From the NCBI GenBank assembly GCA_902493515.1, contig CABUPE010000009.1, forward strand, positions 4,621 to 68,620: DNA of 64,000 bases. The letters are read 5' to 3'. Origin of the DNA: an uncultured Collinsella sp. Lineage in GTDB: Bacteria; Actinomycetota; Coriobacteriia; Coriobacteriales; Coriobacteriaceae. Of the stretch, positions 17,571-27,021 are shown piece after piece (position 1 is the first letter of the stretch; the number at the start of each line of letters is the position of its first letter). Made by a program: the position numbers and the translations under genes. The notes below the pieces were generated by a model. The model worked only from the letters and a program-made list of their open reading frames with translations, did no database searches and had not been told where the DNA came from.

Positions 17571-19133
17571 CTACTTGCCGTCGTCGTCCTCGGCTTCTTC
17601 TCTTGCATAGAGCTCCAACATGCGGCGGCGGTATTCGCGCACGGCGAGCTTGGCGCGCTCCAGGCGGCGACGCTCGCGCGGAGTCAGCTCGGACGGGTCG
17701 ACCTCGTCTCCATAGGTCTTATCGGCAAGCAGGTGCGCAGCGTCCACGATGCGGGCATCGATGTGGCCGCTCGCCGCCTCGGCGGAAAGACGCTCGGCAA
17801 TCGTATCGAGCGTAGGCAGGCCCTCGAATACGCGACCATGGCCATGCGAAGTCAGCAGCTCGTGCTCACGTGCGAGCAGGCTCGCCAAATCGTGATGGGC
17901 GCGCAGGATGTCGAGCGCATCGGATGGATGCTCGGCAACTTCTGCCACGGCGGCGACCGGCGCGGCGTCGACCACGCGGTAGAAGAGCTGCGCGAGCAAC
18001 GGCATCAAGAACACCGTGATGGCACCGGCAGCAACCATGACCGACACAATATCTTGCGACAGCGCGCCCGCGTTGACGGCAACGCTTGTCACGGCAACGA
18101 TGATCGGCAGGGCCGTGGTGCAGTACAGGGCCACGGTAATGCGACCATACGCCGACACATCGCGCGTCGCAGGACAAATGCTCATAGAAATAAGAATGGG
18201 CACGGCACGAATAATCAACAACGCCACGATAAAGCCCACGAGCAGACCCGGGCGCGACGCCACGGCCGTCAGATCGATCTTTGCGCCCGATACGGTAAAG
18301 AATACCGGAATCAAAAAGCCGTAGGCCAGGCCATCGAGCTTGGTCTCGAGCGTATGGTTGCCCTCGGGGATGATATAGCGCAAGACAAAGCCGGCGGCAA
18401 AAGAACCCAACACGATGTCGAGATCAAAGACGGCCGAGAACGCCACGAGTGTGACCAGGATGAGCACCGTCAGGCGCACGAAGGTCTGCGACGTGGTATC
18501 GGCGCGTTCCTCGACAAACGCAAAGAAGCGGCTGCCGACACGCTTGGAGCGGCTTGGGACCACAGCCAGCAACACGCAAACCACCGCAAACAAGCCAAGG
18601 ATTACGAGCGTTTGGATGCCAGTGCGGGCAGACAGCAGCACCGACATGGCGAGCACAGGGCCGAGCTCACCCCAGGTGCCATACGCGAGAATCGAGTCGC
18701 CCACACGCGTGCCAGTGAGCGAGCGCTCACGCATGATGGGCACGAGCGTGCCGAGCGCCGTCGAAGTGAGGGCAAGCGTCACGGCGATACCGTCGAAATG
18801 ACTGACCGAGAACCACGGGGTAAAGCGCACGGCAAGCCAGGCGATACCAAACGTGACGGCCCACGTCGCCAAGCCGTAGCGCCCCTCGACGCCCGTGATG
18901 CTCTTGGGGTCGATCTCAAAGCCGGCAAGCAGGAACAAAAAGGCCAGGCCCAGCTCGGACACAAGCGAGACCTCAGCATCTACATGGATGACGCCGAGCA
19001 TATGGGGTCCCAGCACCGCGCCGAGCACGAGCAAAAAGACCGTCTCGGGAACAGGTTTTCCGGGAATCGCCGAGGCGATAAAAGGACTCGCAAAGGCCAC
19101 GAGTGCGATGATGGCGAGCGAAACGAATGCCAT
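17571..19133 (-). CDS. Cation:proton antiporter (CPA2-like)
   Basis: A 520-residue membrane protein with an N-terminal domain of about 12 helices (residues 1-385) and a hydrophilic cytoplasmic tail of about 135 residues. The membrane part has the NhaP/KefB-type pattern: VLGAVLGPHMLGVI, ELGLAFLFLLAGFEIDPKSI (the conserved Asp region) and GFLIPVFFTVSGAKIDL. These exchange Na+ or K+ for protons and serve pH and ion homeostasis. The tail is charged (ELTPRERRRLERAKLAVREYRRR) and has no recognised TrkA-N nucleotide-binding motif, unlike Kef. It is a single gene, convergent with the SDR gene across the repeat array. Confidence 0.85.
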   Translation of the reverse strand: MAFVSLAIIALVAFASPFIASAIPGKPVPETVFLLVLGAVLGPHMLGVIHVDAEVSLVSELGLAFLFLLAGFEIDPKSITGVEGRYGLATWAVTFGIAWLAVRFTPWFSVSHFDGIAVTLALTSTALGTLVPIMRERSLTGTRVGDSILAYGTWGELGPVLAMSVLLSARTGIQTLVILGLFAVVCVLLAVVPSRSKRVGSRFFAFVEERADTTSQTFVRLTVLILVTLVAFSAVFDLDIVLGSFAAGFVLRYIIPEGNHTLETKLDGLAYGFLIPVFFTVSGAKIDLTAVASRPGLLVGFIVALLIIRAVPILISMSICPATRDVSAYGRITVALYCTTALPIIVAVTSVAVNAGALSQDIVSVMVAAGAITVFLMPLLAQLFYRVVDAAPVAAVAEVAEHPSDALDILRAHHDLASLLAREHELLTSHGHGRVFEGLPTLDTIAERLSAEAASGHIDARIVDAAHLLADKTYGDEVDPSELTPRERRRLERAKLAVREYRRRMLELYAREEAEDDDGK

Positions 19134-19317
19134 GTGATGCCTTTCTCTTGTTTGCGCTTCACTGTAGCACCCTCGCCGTCCTCAACGCGCCGCGAGCTGT
19201 CGTATCATAGTGAGGTTTACAAACATGTGGCTCAAGGCGACCGCGAGGCTTGCCCCGTAAACCGACCGCTGCCGCATACCGTACCGTACGCCCAACCGAT
19301 CAGGAAGGCAGGAACCA

Positions 19318-22300
19318 ATGGTCTCTCGTATCTACGTGGAGAAGAAACCCGGGTTCGACGTCGAGGCTCAGCAGCTCAAGGGCGAGCTGACCGAAATTCT
19401 CGGCATCAAGGGCATCGAGGCCCTGAGGATCATCAACCGCTACGACGTCGAGGGCATCGACGAGGAGCTTTTCCGCTCCTGCGTGCCGACCGTCTTTAGC
19501 GAGCCCCAGGTCGATGTGACCTACGACGAGCTCCCCGCAAGCGATGGCGCCGTCTTTGCCGTCGAATTCCTGCCTGGCCAGTTTGACCAGCGCGCCGACT
19601 CCGCCAGCGAGTGCGTGCAGCTCATCAGCCAGGGCGAGCGCCCCGCCGTGCGCTCCGCCAAGGTCTATATGATCTCGGGCGCTCTGGACGAAGCCGCCAT
19701 CGATGCCATCAAGCACTACGTGGTGAACCCCGTCGAGGCGCGCATCGCCTCGCTCGACCTGCCCGAGACGCTGTACATGGAGACCCCCGAGCCCCAGCCC
19801 GTCGAGGTGCTCGACGGCTTCCGCGAGCTCGACGAGGCCGGCCTTGCCGCCTTTATTTCCGAGCGCGGCCTTGCCATGGACGAGGCGGACATCGCCTTCT
19901 GCCAGCAGTACTTCCGCGATGAGGACCGCGACCCCACCATCACCGAGATCCGCGTGATCGACACTTATTGGTCCGACCACTGCCGCCACACCACCTTCGG
20001 CACCGTCCTGGATGACGTGACGATCGACGACGCCGTGGTGCAGCAGGCCTTCGACCGCTACATGGAGATGCGCCACGAACTCGGCCGCGACGCCAAGCCC
20101 GTCTGCCTCATGGACATGGGCACCATCGGCGCTAAGTACCTTAAGAAGACCGGCGTAATGACCGATGTCGATGAGTCCGAGGAGATCAACGCCTGCACCG
20201 TCAAGGTGAAGGTCGATGTCGATGGCGAGGACCAGGACTGGCTGTTCCTCTTTAAGAACGAGACCCACAACCACCCGACCGAGATCGAGCCCTTCGGCGG
20301 TGCCGCCACCTGCGTGGGCGGCGCTATCCGTGACCCGCTCTCGGGCCGCAGCTATGTGTATCAGGCCATGCGCGTCACCGGTGCCGGCGACCCCACCGTC
20401 CCGGTTTCCGAGACGCTCAAGGGCAAGCTGCCGCAGCGCAAGCTCGTGACCACTGCCGCCGCCGGCTACTCCAGCTACGGCAACCAGATCGGCCTTGCCA
20501 CCGGTCAGGTCAACGAACTCTATCACCCCGGTTACGTGGCCAAGCGCATGGAGGTTGGCGCCGTCGTGGGCGCTACCCCGGCAAACCACGTTCGTCGCGA
20601 GTGCCCCGCCCCCACCGACAAGATCATCCTGCTGGGCGGCCGCACCGGCCGCGATGGCATCGGTGGCGCCACCGGCTCCTCCAAGACCCAGAACACCGAG
20701 TCCATCGAGACCTCGGGTGCCGAGGTCCAGAAGGGCAACGCCCCGGTCGAGCGCAAGCTGCAGCGCCTGTTCCGCCGCGGCGATGCCTGCCGTCTGATCA
20801 AGCGCTGCAACGACTTTGGCGCCGGCGGTGTCTCGGTCGCCGTGGGCGAGCTTGCCGACGGCCTGTATGTCGACCTTGATACCGTGACCAAGAAGTACGA
20901 CGGCCTGGACGGCACCGAGCTCGCTATCTCCGAGTCCCAGGAGCGTATGGCCTGCGCCGTCGCCGACGGTGACGTCGAGGAGTTCATGGGCTACGCCGCC
21001 GAGGAGAACCTCGAGGCGACCGTTATCGCCGAGGTTACCGCCGAGCCGCGCATGCGCATGGCCTGGAACGGTGTCGCCATCGTCGACCTATCCCGCGAGT
21101 TCCTCAACTCCAACGGCGCGCCCAAGCACCAGATCGCCCACGTATGCGCCCGCAGCGTGTGGCAGCCCAGCTGGGCCGGCACCACGCTTGCCGAGCGCAT
21201 GACCTCGCTTGTCACCGACCTCAACGTCGCTTCCAACAAGGGCCTTTCCGAGCGCTTCGACTCCACCATCGGCGCCGCGACCGTGCTCATGCCCTTTGGC
21301 GGCAAGACGCAGCTCACCCCCAGCTCGGCCATGGTCGCCAAGTTCCCCGTGGACGGCGAGACCACCACGGCGAGTGCCATGGCATGGGGCTTCAACCCCT
21401 ATCTGATGGAGGCCGACCAGTTTGCGGGCGCCTACCTGTCCGTGGTCGAGTCCATCGCCAAGCTCGTGGCTGCCGGCTTTGAGCACAAGCGCGCCTATCT
21501 CTCCTTCCAGGAGTACTTCGAGCGTCTGCGCACCGAGGCCGAGCGCTGGGGCAAGCCCACGGCAGCCGTCTTGGGCGCCCTCATGGCCCAAGTCGACCTG
21601 GGTGCCGGCGCCATCGGTGGCAAGGACTCCATGAGCGGCTCGTTTGAGGACGAGGCCGGCGAGCTCAACGTTCCGCCGACCCTGATCAGCTTCGCCGTCG
21701 CCGTGGGCAGAGCCGCCCGTGCCGTCTCGCCCGAGTTCAAGGGCCTCACGCACCGCGTCGTCCGCATCGCCCCCGCTACCTATGGCGAGGACTACCGTCC
21801 CGACGCTCAGCAGCTGCTCGCCGCGTTTGACGCCGTCGAGGCGCTCACTGCTACCGGCAACGCCCTGGCCATCTCCACGCCCGGCTACGGCTGCGGCGCC
21901 GAGAGCCTCTTTAAGATGTGCGTCGGTAACCAGATCGGCATCGAGCTTGCCGATGATGTAGACGTAGAGAGCCTCTTCACCCCGCTCTACGGCAGCTTTA
22001 TCGTCGAGCTCGCCGAGGATGCCGAGCTGCCCGAGGTCGCCGACGGCGTTGTCGTCGAGCCCCTGGGCACCACCGTCGAGGGCTATGTCATCGACACCGG
22101 CTCCGAGGTCATCGAGCTCTCCGAGCTCCAGGAGGCCTGGGAGAGCGGCATCGAGGGCGTCTTTGCCTACCGCAGCGCCGACGAGACCCCCGAGGTCGAG
22201 ACCATCGACTTCCGTGCCAAGGACATCCACGTGTACAGCGGCGCCAAGATCGCCCGTCCGCGCGTGATCATCCCCGTGTTCCCCGGCAACAACTGTGAGT

Positions 22301-23064
22301 ACGACAGCGCACGTGCCTTCCGCGCAGCCGGTGCCGAAGCCGACACCTTCGTGATCAACAACCTCACGCCCGAGGCCGTCGCCGAGAGCACCCACGAGCT
22401 TGCCCGCCGCATCCGTGCAAGCCAGATCGTCATGATCCCCGGCGGCTTCTCGGGCGGCGACGAGCCCGACGGCTCCGCCAAGTTCATCACGGCGTTCTTC
22501 CGCGCTCCCGAGGTCACCGAGGCAGTCCGCGACCTGCTCAAGGCCCGCGATGGCCTGATGCTGGGCATCTGCAACGGCTTCCAGGCCCTGATCAAGCTCG
22601 GCCTGGTGCCCTACGGCGACATCGTCGACGCCACACCCGATGCGCCCACGTTGACGTTCAACACCATCGGCCGCCACCAGAGCCGTCTGGTGCGCACCCG
22701 CATCTCGTCCAACTTGTCCCCGTGGCTGTCGCAGTGCAGCCTAGATGACCCCTACACCGTCGCCATCAGCCACGGCGAGGGCCGCTTTGTCGCCAACGAC
22801 GAAGTGCTCGCCCAGCTGATCGCCAACGGCCAGGTCGCCACGCAGTACGTGGGCGAAGACGCCAAGACCAGCATGGATCTTTCCGTCAACCCCAACGGCT
22901 CCGCACTCGCCATCGAGGGCATCACGAGCCCCGACGGCCGCGTCCTGGGCAAGATGGGCCATGCCGAGCGTCGCGGCGACAACCTGTACCGCAACGTGCC
23001 CGAGCATGTCCCCGGCGATAAGTTCATGCCGATCTTTGAGAGCGGCGTGGCCTACTTCGCTTAA
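19318..23064 (+). CDS. purL: Phosphoribosylformylglycinamidine synthase, single chain
   Basis: Fourth step of purine synthesis: FGAR, glutamine and ATP to FGAM. All three functions that are PurS, PurL and PurQ in many bacteria are in one 1248-residue chain. The order is a PurS-like N-terminus (residues 1-90 and repeats thereof), the synthase core with TYWSDHCRHTTFG near residue 218, KNETHNHPTEIEPFGGAATC near 312, and GAGGVSVAVGELADGL. The C-terminal glutaminase (from about residue 980) has VFPGNNCEYDSARAF, MIPGGFSGGDEPDGSA and the nucleophile Cys in LGICNGFQAL. The start at 19318 follows a GGAAGGCAGG-type ribosome site. It is a monocistronic gene with its own terminator. Codon use is strongly biased to C/G-ending codons, as in highly expressed genes. 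Confidence 0.95.
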   Translation: MVSRIYVEKKPGFDVEAQQLKGELTEILGIKGIEALRIINRYDVEGIDEELFRSCVPTVFSEPQVDVTYDELPASDGAVFAVEFLPGQFDQRADSASECVQLISQGERPAVRSAKVYMISGALDEAAIDAIKHYVVNPVEARIASLDLPETLYMETPEPQPVEVLDGFRELDEAGLAAFISERGLAMDEADIAFCQQYFRDEDRDPTITEIRVIDTYWSDHCRHTTFGTVLDDVTIDDAVVQQAFDRYMEMRHELGRDAKPVCLMDMGTIGAKYLKKTGVMTDVDESEEINACTVKVKVDVDGEDQDWLFLFKNETHNHPTEIEPFGGAATCVGGAIRDPLSGRSYVYQAMRVTGAGDPTVPVSETLKGKLPQRKLVTTAAAGYSSYGNQIGLATGQVNELYHPGYVAKRMEVGAVVGATPANHVRRECPAPTDKIILLGGRTGRDGIGGATGSSKTQNTESIETSGAEVQKGNAPVERKLQRLFRRGDACRLIKRCNDFGAGGVSVAVGELADGLYVDLDTVTKKYDGLDGTELAISESQERMACAVADGDVEEFMGYAAEENLEATVIAEVTAEPRMRMAWNGVAIVDLSREFLNSNGAPKHQIAHVCARSVWQPSWAGTTLAERMTSLVTDLNVASNKGLSERFDSTIGAATVLMPFGGKTQLTPSSAMVAKFPVDGETTTASAMAWGFNPYLMEADQFAGAYLSVVESIAKLVAAGFEHKRAYLSFQEYFERLRTEAERWGKPTAAVLGALMAQVDLGAGAIGGKDSMSGSFEDEAGELNVPPTLISFAVAVGRAARAVSPEFKGLTHRVVRIAPATYGEDYRPDAQQLLAAFDAVEALTATGNALAISTPGYGCGAESLFKMCVGNQIGIELADDVDVESLFTPLYGSFIVELAEDAELPEVADGVVVEPLGTTVEGYVIDTGSEVIELSELQEAWESGIEGVFAYRSADETPEVETIDFRAKDIHVYSGAKIARPRVIIPVFPGNNCEYDSARAFRAAGAEADTFVINNLTPEAVAESTHELARRIRASQIVMIPGGFSGGDEPDGSAKFITAFFRAPEVTEAVRDLLKARDGLMLGICNGFQALIKLGLVPYGDIVDATPDAPTLTFNTIGRHQSRLVRTRISSNLSPWLSQCSLDDPYTVAISHGEGRFVANDEVLAQLIANGQVATQYVGEDAKTSMDLSVNPNGSALAIEGITSPDGRVLGKMGHAERRGDNLYRNVPEHVPGDKFMPIFESGVAYFA

Positions 23065-23102
23065 ACCTTTCCCATCAGGTACAATCCCTTCGGGTAACAA
23101 CA

Positions 23103-23138
23103 CCCGCCACCGACACATCCGGTGGCGGGTTCTTTTTT
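23103..23138 (+). terminator. Terminator of purL
   Basis: A perfect 10-bp stem (CCCGCCACCG / CGGTGGCGGG) with a 7-nt loop and a T-rich tail (TTCTTTTTT) 38 bases after the purL stop, just before the ribosome site of the next gene. Confidence 0.92.
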
Positions 23139-23163
23139 ACTTCGCGCATGTAGGAAGGACATC

Positions 23164-24099
23164 ATGGAAAGCCGCAAGCCGTATCTCGCCACCCTGCCCG
23201 GACTCATCCTGGGCTGTCTTGTTTGCTGTGCACTCTGGGGATCGGCCTTTCCCTGCATCAAGATCGGCTACGCGCTCTTTGGCATCCCCGCGCACGATAG
23301 CGCCTCGCAGCTGCTCTTCGCGGGTCTGCGCTTCACCCTTGCCGGCATGCTGGTCATTGTTGGCATGAGTGTGGCCCAGCGCCGTCCGCTCGTTCCGCAA
23401 GCGCGCGACATCAAGCCCATCCTCACGTTGTCGCTCTTCCAGACTATCGGCCAGTACTTCTTTTTCTACCTGGGACTCTCGCGCGCCAGCGCCATGTCGA
23501 GCTCCATCATCGAGGCCAGCGCCAACTTCCTAGCCATCCTCTTTGCCGCCCTGGCGTTTCGCACCGAAAAGCTCGATGTGGCCAAGGTGCTCGGCTGTGT
23601 GCTGGGCTTTGCCGGTGTCGCGCTCGTCAACCTTTCGAGCGCGGGCGGCACCTTTGGCTTTACGCTCGACGGCGAGGGCTTTATCCTGGCCTCCACCGTC
23701 GCGGGTGCCCTTTCGACCTGCCTGATCGGCATCTTCTCGCGCGAGCACAACGGCGTCTTACTTGCCGGGTGGCAGTTCTTGGTCGGCGGCCTGGCCCTCA
23801 CCGCCATCGGCTTTTTGATGGGTGGCGCGCTCTCCCCCACGGCGATTGCCCCCGCCATCGCGCTCATCATCTACATGGCGCTTATCTCCGCAGTGGCCTA
23901 CTCGCTGTGGTCGCGCCTGCTTGCCGTCAACCCCGTCAGCCGCGTCTCGGTCTTTGGCTTTATGAACCCCGTCTTTGGTGTGCTGCTGAGCGCGCTGCTG
24001 CTCGGCGAGGGCGCCGGCACGAGCCCCGTTACCGTCATCGTTGCCCTGCTGTTGGTCTGCGGCGGCATCATCATCGTCAACAAACCCAAAAAAGCCTAG
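23164..24099 (+). CDS. DMT-family (EamA) transporter
   Basis: A 311-residue membrane protein with ten predicted helices in two homologous EamA halves, the drug/metabolite transporter layout used for export of amino acids, nucleosides or other metabolites. LVCCALWGSAFPCIKIGYAL in the first helix is the typical EamA opening. AMSSSIIEASANFLAILFAAL and FGFMNPVFGVLLSALLLGE end the two halves. The ATG at 23164 has AGGAAGGA upstream; the frame back to 23122 runs through the purL terminator and is not used. The substrate cannot be predicted. A short hairpin follows. Confidence 0.85.
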   Translation: MESRKPYLATLPGLILGCLVCCALWGSAFPCIKIGYALFGIPAHDSASQLLFAGLRFTLAGMLVIVGMSVAQRRPLVPQARDIKPILTLSLFQTIGQYFFFYLGLSRASAMSSSIIEASANFLAILFAALAFRTEKLDVAKVLGCVLGFAGVALVNLSSAGGTFGFTLDGEGFILASTVAGALSTCLIGIFSREHNGVLLAGWQFLVGGLALTAIGFLMGGALSPTAIAPAIALIIYMALISAVAYSLWSRLLAVNPVSRVSVFGFMNPVFGVLLSALLLGEGAGTSPVTVIVALLLVCGGIIIVNKPKKA

Positions 24100-24174
24100 C
24101 GAACTGCCCTTATTTAGCAGAGAGATTCACATACTTTAGTTTAATGGAGTACATCGGTGAGCTGAGGGCCGCCA

Positions 24175-24199
24175 CGCACGCAAGCGTGCGCCCCTTTTT
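24175..24199 (+). terminator. Terminator after the EamA gene
   Basis: CGCACG / CGTGCG stem with loop CAAG followed by CCCCTTTTT. It touches the stop codon of the convergent cyclase gene. The stem is short, so confidence is moderate. Confidence 0.5.
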
Positions 24200-25384
24200 C
24201 TAGCGTATCTGGACGCCGGCTTTCTTTTTCTCGGCCTTGACGCGGTAGAGCTCCGCGTCGGCAGCACGAAGCAAGTCTTGCCAGGTATCGACGCCATCAC
24301 CAACCCGTGCGTAGCCGATGGACATCCGCAACAGATACGGAACCTCGGCGCGCGCGAGCTCGTCGTTGATTGTCGCGCACAGATGCATGATATCCTGTTC
24401 CGCCACTGCCTTTTGGAGCACCACGAACTCATCGCCACCATAACGTGCGATAAAGCCGCCAGACGCCGAGCAGACTTCTTTGAGCGCAGCAGATATGACC
24501 TGAAGAGCGTGGTCGCCCTCCACATGCCCATAGCGATCGTTAATCTGCTTAAAGCCGTCGGCGTCCATCATAAGCAGATATACATCTTCGGCCTGATCCA
24601 CATTTGAGAAGAGCGACAGCATATAGGTCTCAAAACGGTTGCGATTGTTAAGTCCAGTCAACGGGTCGGTCGAGATCAGCTGCTCCTGGTAGATGATGTA
24701 GAGCAGCAACATGCTAATCATTATGCCGACACAAAGGCCGGGCACCGAGTATACGACCTGAAAGGTACCGCCCACCAGGGCCGGAATGGCGAAAAATGCC
24801 AAGGTTCGATAGATGGCCTTCGTCTGCAGGCTCTCGACCCTGCGAGATTGCACAAACGCATGCAGGGACGTATGTATAACGTAACAGTAGCTGACGATGG
24901 GCTGGATCATATAGGCAAAGCCGCGACGATACACGCCCTGCGAATCGATATAGAACAGGGCGCGCGTCCAGTAACTGGTAAACGCCAGCACGACCACCAG
25001 AGCCGTAGGCAACGCTACAAGCACCACCCTATAGCGCGAGGTCAAAAGGCGAGAACCCTGCACCGTCTCGGAATAGATAAACCAAATGAGACACGCGATA
25101 GCAAAGAGCGAAAACGAAACCGCGTTGGAAATCCAGTTGGCAGCAATGCCCAACGTGCCGTCCACACCGTCCGAAAGCGTCCAGATCATATCGAATAATA
25201 TGTACGCGGCAGAGGTGTAGCCAAGCATGCTAAACAATAGCTGCTGGGTGCTCGAGAACAAGGAGCGACGACTTCGCACGGCAAGCCCGATAAGAACAAT
25301 CATGCATAGCACGAATATCTCAATCTTGAGTGCCTTAACCACTAGCGCCATCCCTTCAATATCCAAGTGGTCAGAATCGCCCAA
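24200..25384 (-). CDS. Membrane diguanylate cyclase (GGDEF)
   Basis: A 394-residue protein with an N-terminal membrane region of about six helices (residues 15-215) and a C-terminal GGDEF domain (about 230-390) that makes cyclic di-GMP from GTP. The active-site loop is intact (ARYGGDEFVVLQ), with LLMMDADGFKQINDRYGH upstream and RMSIGYARV downstream, so it should be active. The RxxD product-inhibition site expected five residues before GGDEF is absent (SGGF there). No EAL domain is present. The membrane part resembles the seven-helix sensory modules seen in such enzymes, with an unknown signal. It stands alone on the minus strand. Confidence 0.9.
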   Translation of the reverse strand: MGDSDHLDIEGMALVVKALKIEIFVLCMIVLIGLAVRSRRSLFSSTQQLLFSMLGYTSAAYILFDMIWTLSDGVDGTLGIAANWISNAVSFSLFAIACLIWFIYSETVQGSRLLTSRYRVVLVALPTALVVVLAFTSYWTRALFYIDSQGVYRRGFAYMIQPIVSYCYVIHTSLHAFVQSRRVESLQTKAIYRTLAFFAIPALVGGTFQVVYSVPGLCVGIMISMLLLYIIYQEQLISTDPLTGLNNRNRFETYMLSLFSNVDQAEDVYLLMMDADGFKQINDRYGHVEGDHALQVISAALKEVCSASGGFIARYGGDEFVVLQKAVAEQDIMHLCATINDELARAEVPYLLRMSIGYARVGDGVDTWQDLLRAADAELYRVKAEKKKAGVQIR

Positions 25385-25443
25385 TTCGAATCAGGGCAAT
25401 AAACACCCCTTTACTCCGCAGGGGTAAAGGGGATAATAGCAGA

Positions 25444-25483
25444 GCGCCCGAACATCACTGCAAAACAGTTTCTGTTCGGGCGC
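25444..25483 (-). terminator. Hairpin after the KdgT gene
   Basis: Perfect 11-bp arms (GCGCCCGAACA / TGTTCGGGCGC) with an 18-nt loop lie 50 bases past the permease stop and before the cyclase gene. A second weaker hairpin of CCCCTTTAC arms lies just left of it. No T tract, so it may be a terminator or processing site. Confidence 0.5.
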
Positions 25484-25532
25484 CCATACGGCGCGAATTG
25501 CACACGCCGGCATCATTGATGGGTATCGATCG

Positions 25533-26555
25533 CTACTCGCCATCGATGTCAGTCGCGACGGCCTCCTCGATGGCCTCGACACCGACAGGCGACAGATCCT
25601 CCTTGCCTTGGCAGAACTTCTTGTCGACCCAGCCAGTCAGAATCGGAGCCATGATCGCCGTGATGATAACGGCGGTGGCGATCTGAGCGTACGCGGTGGG
25701 CGCAAGCTCGGCGTAGCGCGGTGCGACCTCGGCGAGGGCAACCGGTGTGGTCATAGCCGTGCCGGCGATAGTGGAGCAGGCAACGGCCGCCTTGCCGTTA
25801 CCACCGCACAGGCGCTCGAAGGCAAAGGTAATGGGACCGACGATAAAGAGCGTGATGAGGCCCAGCAGGATGCCCGAAATACCGCCGGTGATAAAGCTCG
25901 AAAGGCTCATGGACGCACCGAGCTGAAAGCCGATGACGGCGATCGCGGGATTGGCGCCGGGGACCAGCAGGTTCTTGATAAACGGGAACAAGTTGCCCAG
26001 AACCATGCCGATAACAAGCGGCAGGATGGATCCGATGATGGTGCCGACGGGGATGTTGGCGAGACCCGAGACACCGAGGATGATCATGGTGACGGCGGGG
26101 CCGGCCGTAAAGAACAGGATACCGACAGCGCCCTGCTCGGACTCATCGCCAAACTCGCCCATGATGCCCGTATAGAGCGCCATGTTGCAAAACGTGATGC
26201 CGCCGATGATGGAGACCGAGCTCAGACCCAAAAAGTTATCGTTAAAGAAGTACGCGACGCCCAGGCCCAACGCGGCTGCCACCACAAGCTTGGGGATCAG
26301 TACGACGATGCCGGTCTTGATAGCGCCCGGCGTGGACTTAAAGCTGATGCCGGCACCCACGAAGAGCAGGATCGCAGCGACGATGGTATTGGAGCCGCCG
26401 CGGCAGGCGGCGGTAAAGAAGCCGCCGATCTCAAAGACCTGCGGACAGAAGGTGTTGAGCAAAAGGCCAACGATCATGGGATAGATCATGATGTCGCCCG
26501 GGATACGCGGTACCTTGAATTTCTTTTGCTCGTTGGCGGTCGCTTCCTGTGCCAT
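25533..26555 (-). CDS. kdgT: 2-keto-3-deoxygluconate permease
   Basis: Proton symporter for 2-keto-3-deoxygluconate, a pectin and uronate breakdown intermediate, in the cell membrane. The 340-residue chain has about ten helices and the KdgT family stretches KVPRIPGDIMIYPMIVGLLL at the N-terminus, GGSNTIVAAILLFVGAGISF, and GTAMTTPVALAEVAPRYA near the end. The ATG at 26555 follows GGGGG. No kdgK or kdgA is next to it, so the catabolic genes must lie elsewhere or the substrate differs. The last residues are acidic and variable. Confidence 0.85.
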   Translation of the reverse strand: MAQEATANEQKKFKVPRIPGDIMIYPMIVGLLLNTFCPQVFEIGGFFTAACRGGSNTIVAAILLFVGAGISFKSTPGAIKTGIVVLIPKLVVAAALGLGVAYFFNDNFLGLSSVSIIGGITFCNMALYTGIMGEFGDESEQGAVGILFFTAGPAVTMIILGVSGLANIPVGTIIGSILPLVIGMVLGNLFPFIKNLLVPGANPAIAVIGFQLGASMSLSSFITGGISGILLGLITLFIVGPITFAFERLCGGNGKAAVACSTIAGTAMTTPVALAEVAPRYAELAPTAYAQIATAVIITAIMAPILTGWVDKKFCQGKEDLSPVGVEAIEEAVATDIDGE

Positions 26556-26697
26556 GAAACCCCCATTTCCGCTGACGCAGAACAAAAGCCCACGTCACGC
26601 TTTGCTACAGTAAAGTTTGACCATGGTACCAGAAGAAGCAGACCGGCTCGGTGAGAAATTCGATTCGTTGGGCCGGGACGCTAAACGCGCCCCACTC

Positions 26698-27021
26698 TTA
26701 TATGAAGCTCAAAACGATATAGAACACGATGCCCGAGACGCAGCACCACAACATCGACTTTGTCTTGATTGCCACCGCCACGACGCCGGCGGCCGCAATC
26801 CAGGGAACCAAGGCAGGCCAGAGTCCCGCGTCGAACGCGCCGGGGCTCACCAAGTCGTTGGCGACCAGCGCGGCAAAGGCAGCGGGCGGGATATAGCCCA
26901 GGGCCTCGGTAATGCGGGGCGACAGGGTCCGCCCGCGCAAGGCGAACGCCGGCGCGATGCGAAAGAACGCGATAGCAGCCCACGACGACAGCCACAGAAC
27001 CAAGAACTCGTTAGCGGGCAT
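26698..27021 (-). CDS. azlD: Branched-chain amino-acid exporter subunit AzlD
   Basis: Small partner of AzlC, 107 residues with four hydrophobic helices. LWLSSWAAIAFFRIAPAFAL, LGYIPPAAFAALVANDLV and a C-terminal hydrophobic segment match AzlD, which with AzlC exports branched-chain amino acids and analogues. The ATG at 27021 has GGAAGAGGTG upstream, inside azlC, and the two genes overlap by 11 bases. A longer frame to 27255 is open but lies over azlC and is not coding. The interval from here to 26555 contains no other gene. Confidence 0.85.
   Translation of the reverse strand: MPANEFLVLWLSSWAAIAFFRIAPAFALRGRTLSPRITEALGYIPPAAFAALVANDLVSPGAFDAGLWPALVPWIAAAGVVAVAIKTKSMLWCCVSGIVFYIVLSFI

Noticed and set aside
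17733..19499. 588-residue plus-strand open frame
   Set aside because: Antisense to the cation/proton antiporter and overlapping purL; no recognisable domain.
21088..22677. 529-residue minus-strand open frame
   Set aside because: Antisense to purL, Gly/Val/Asp-rich shadow of biased codons.
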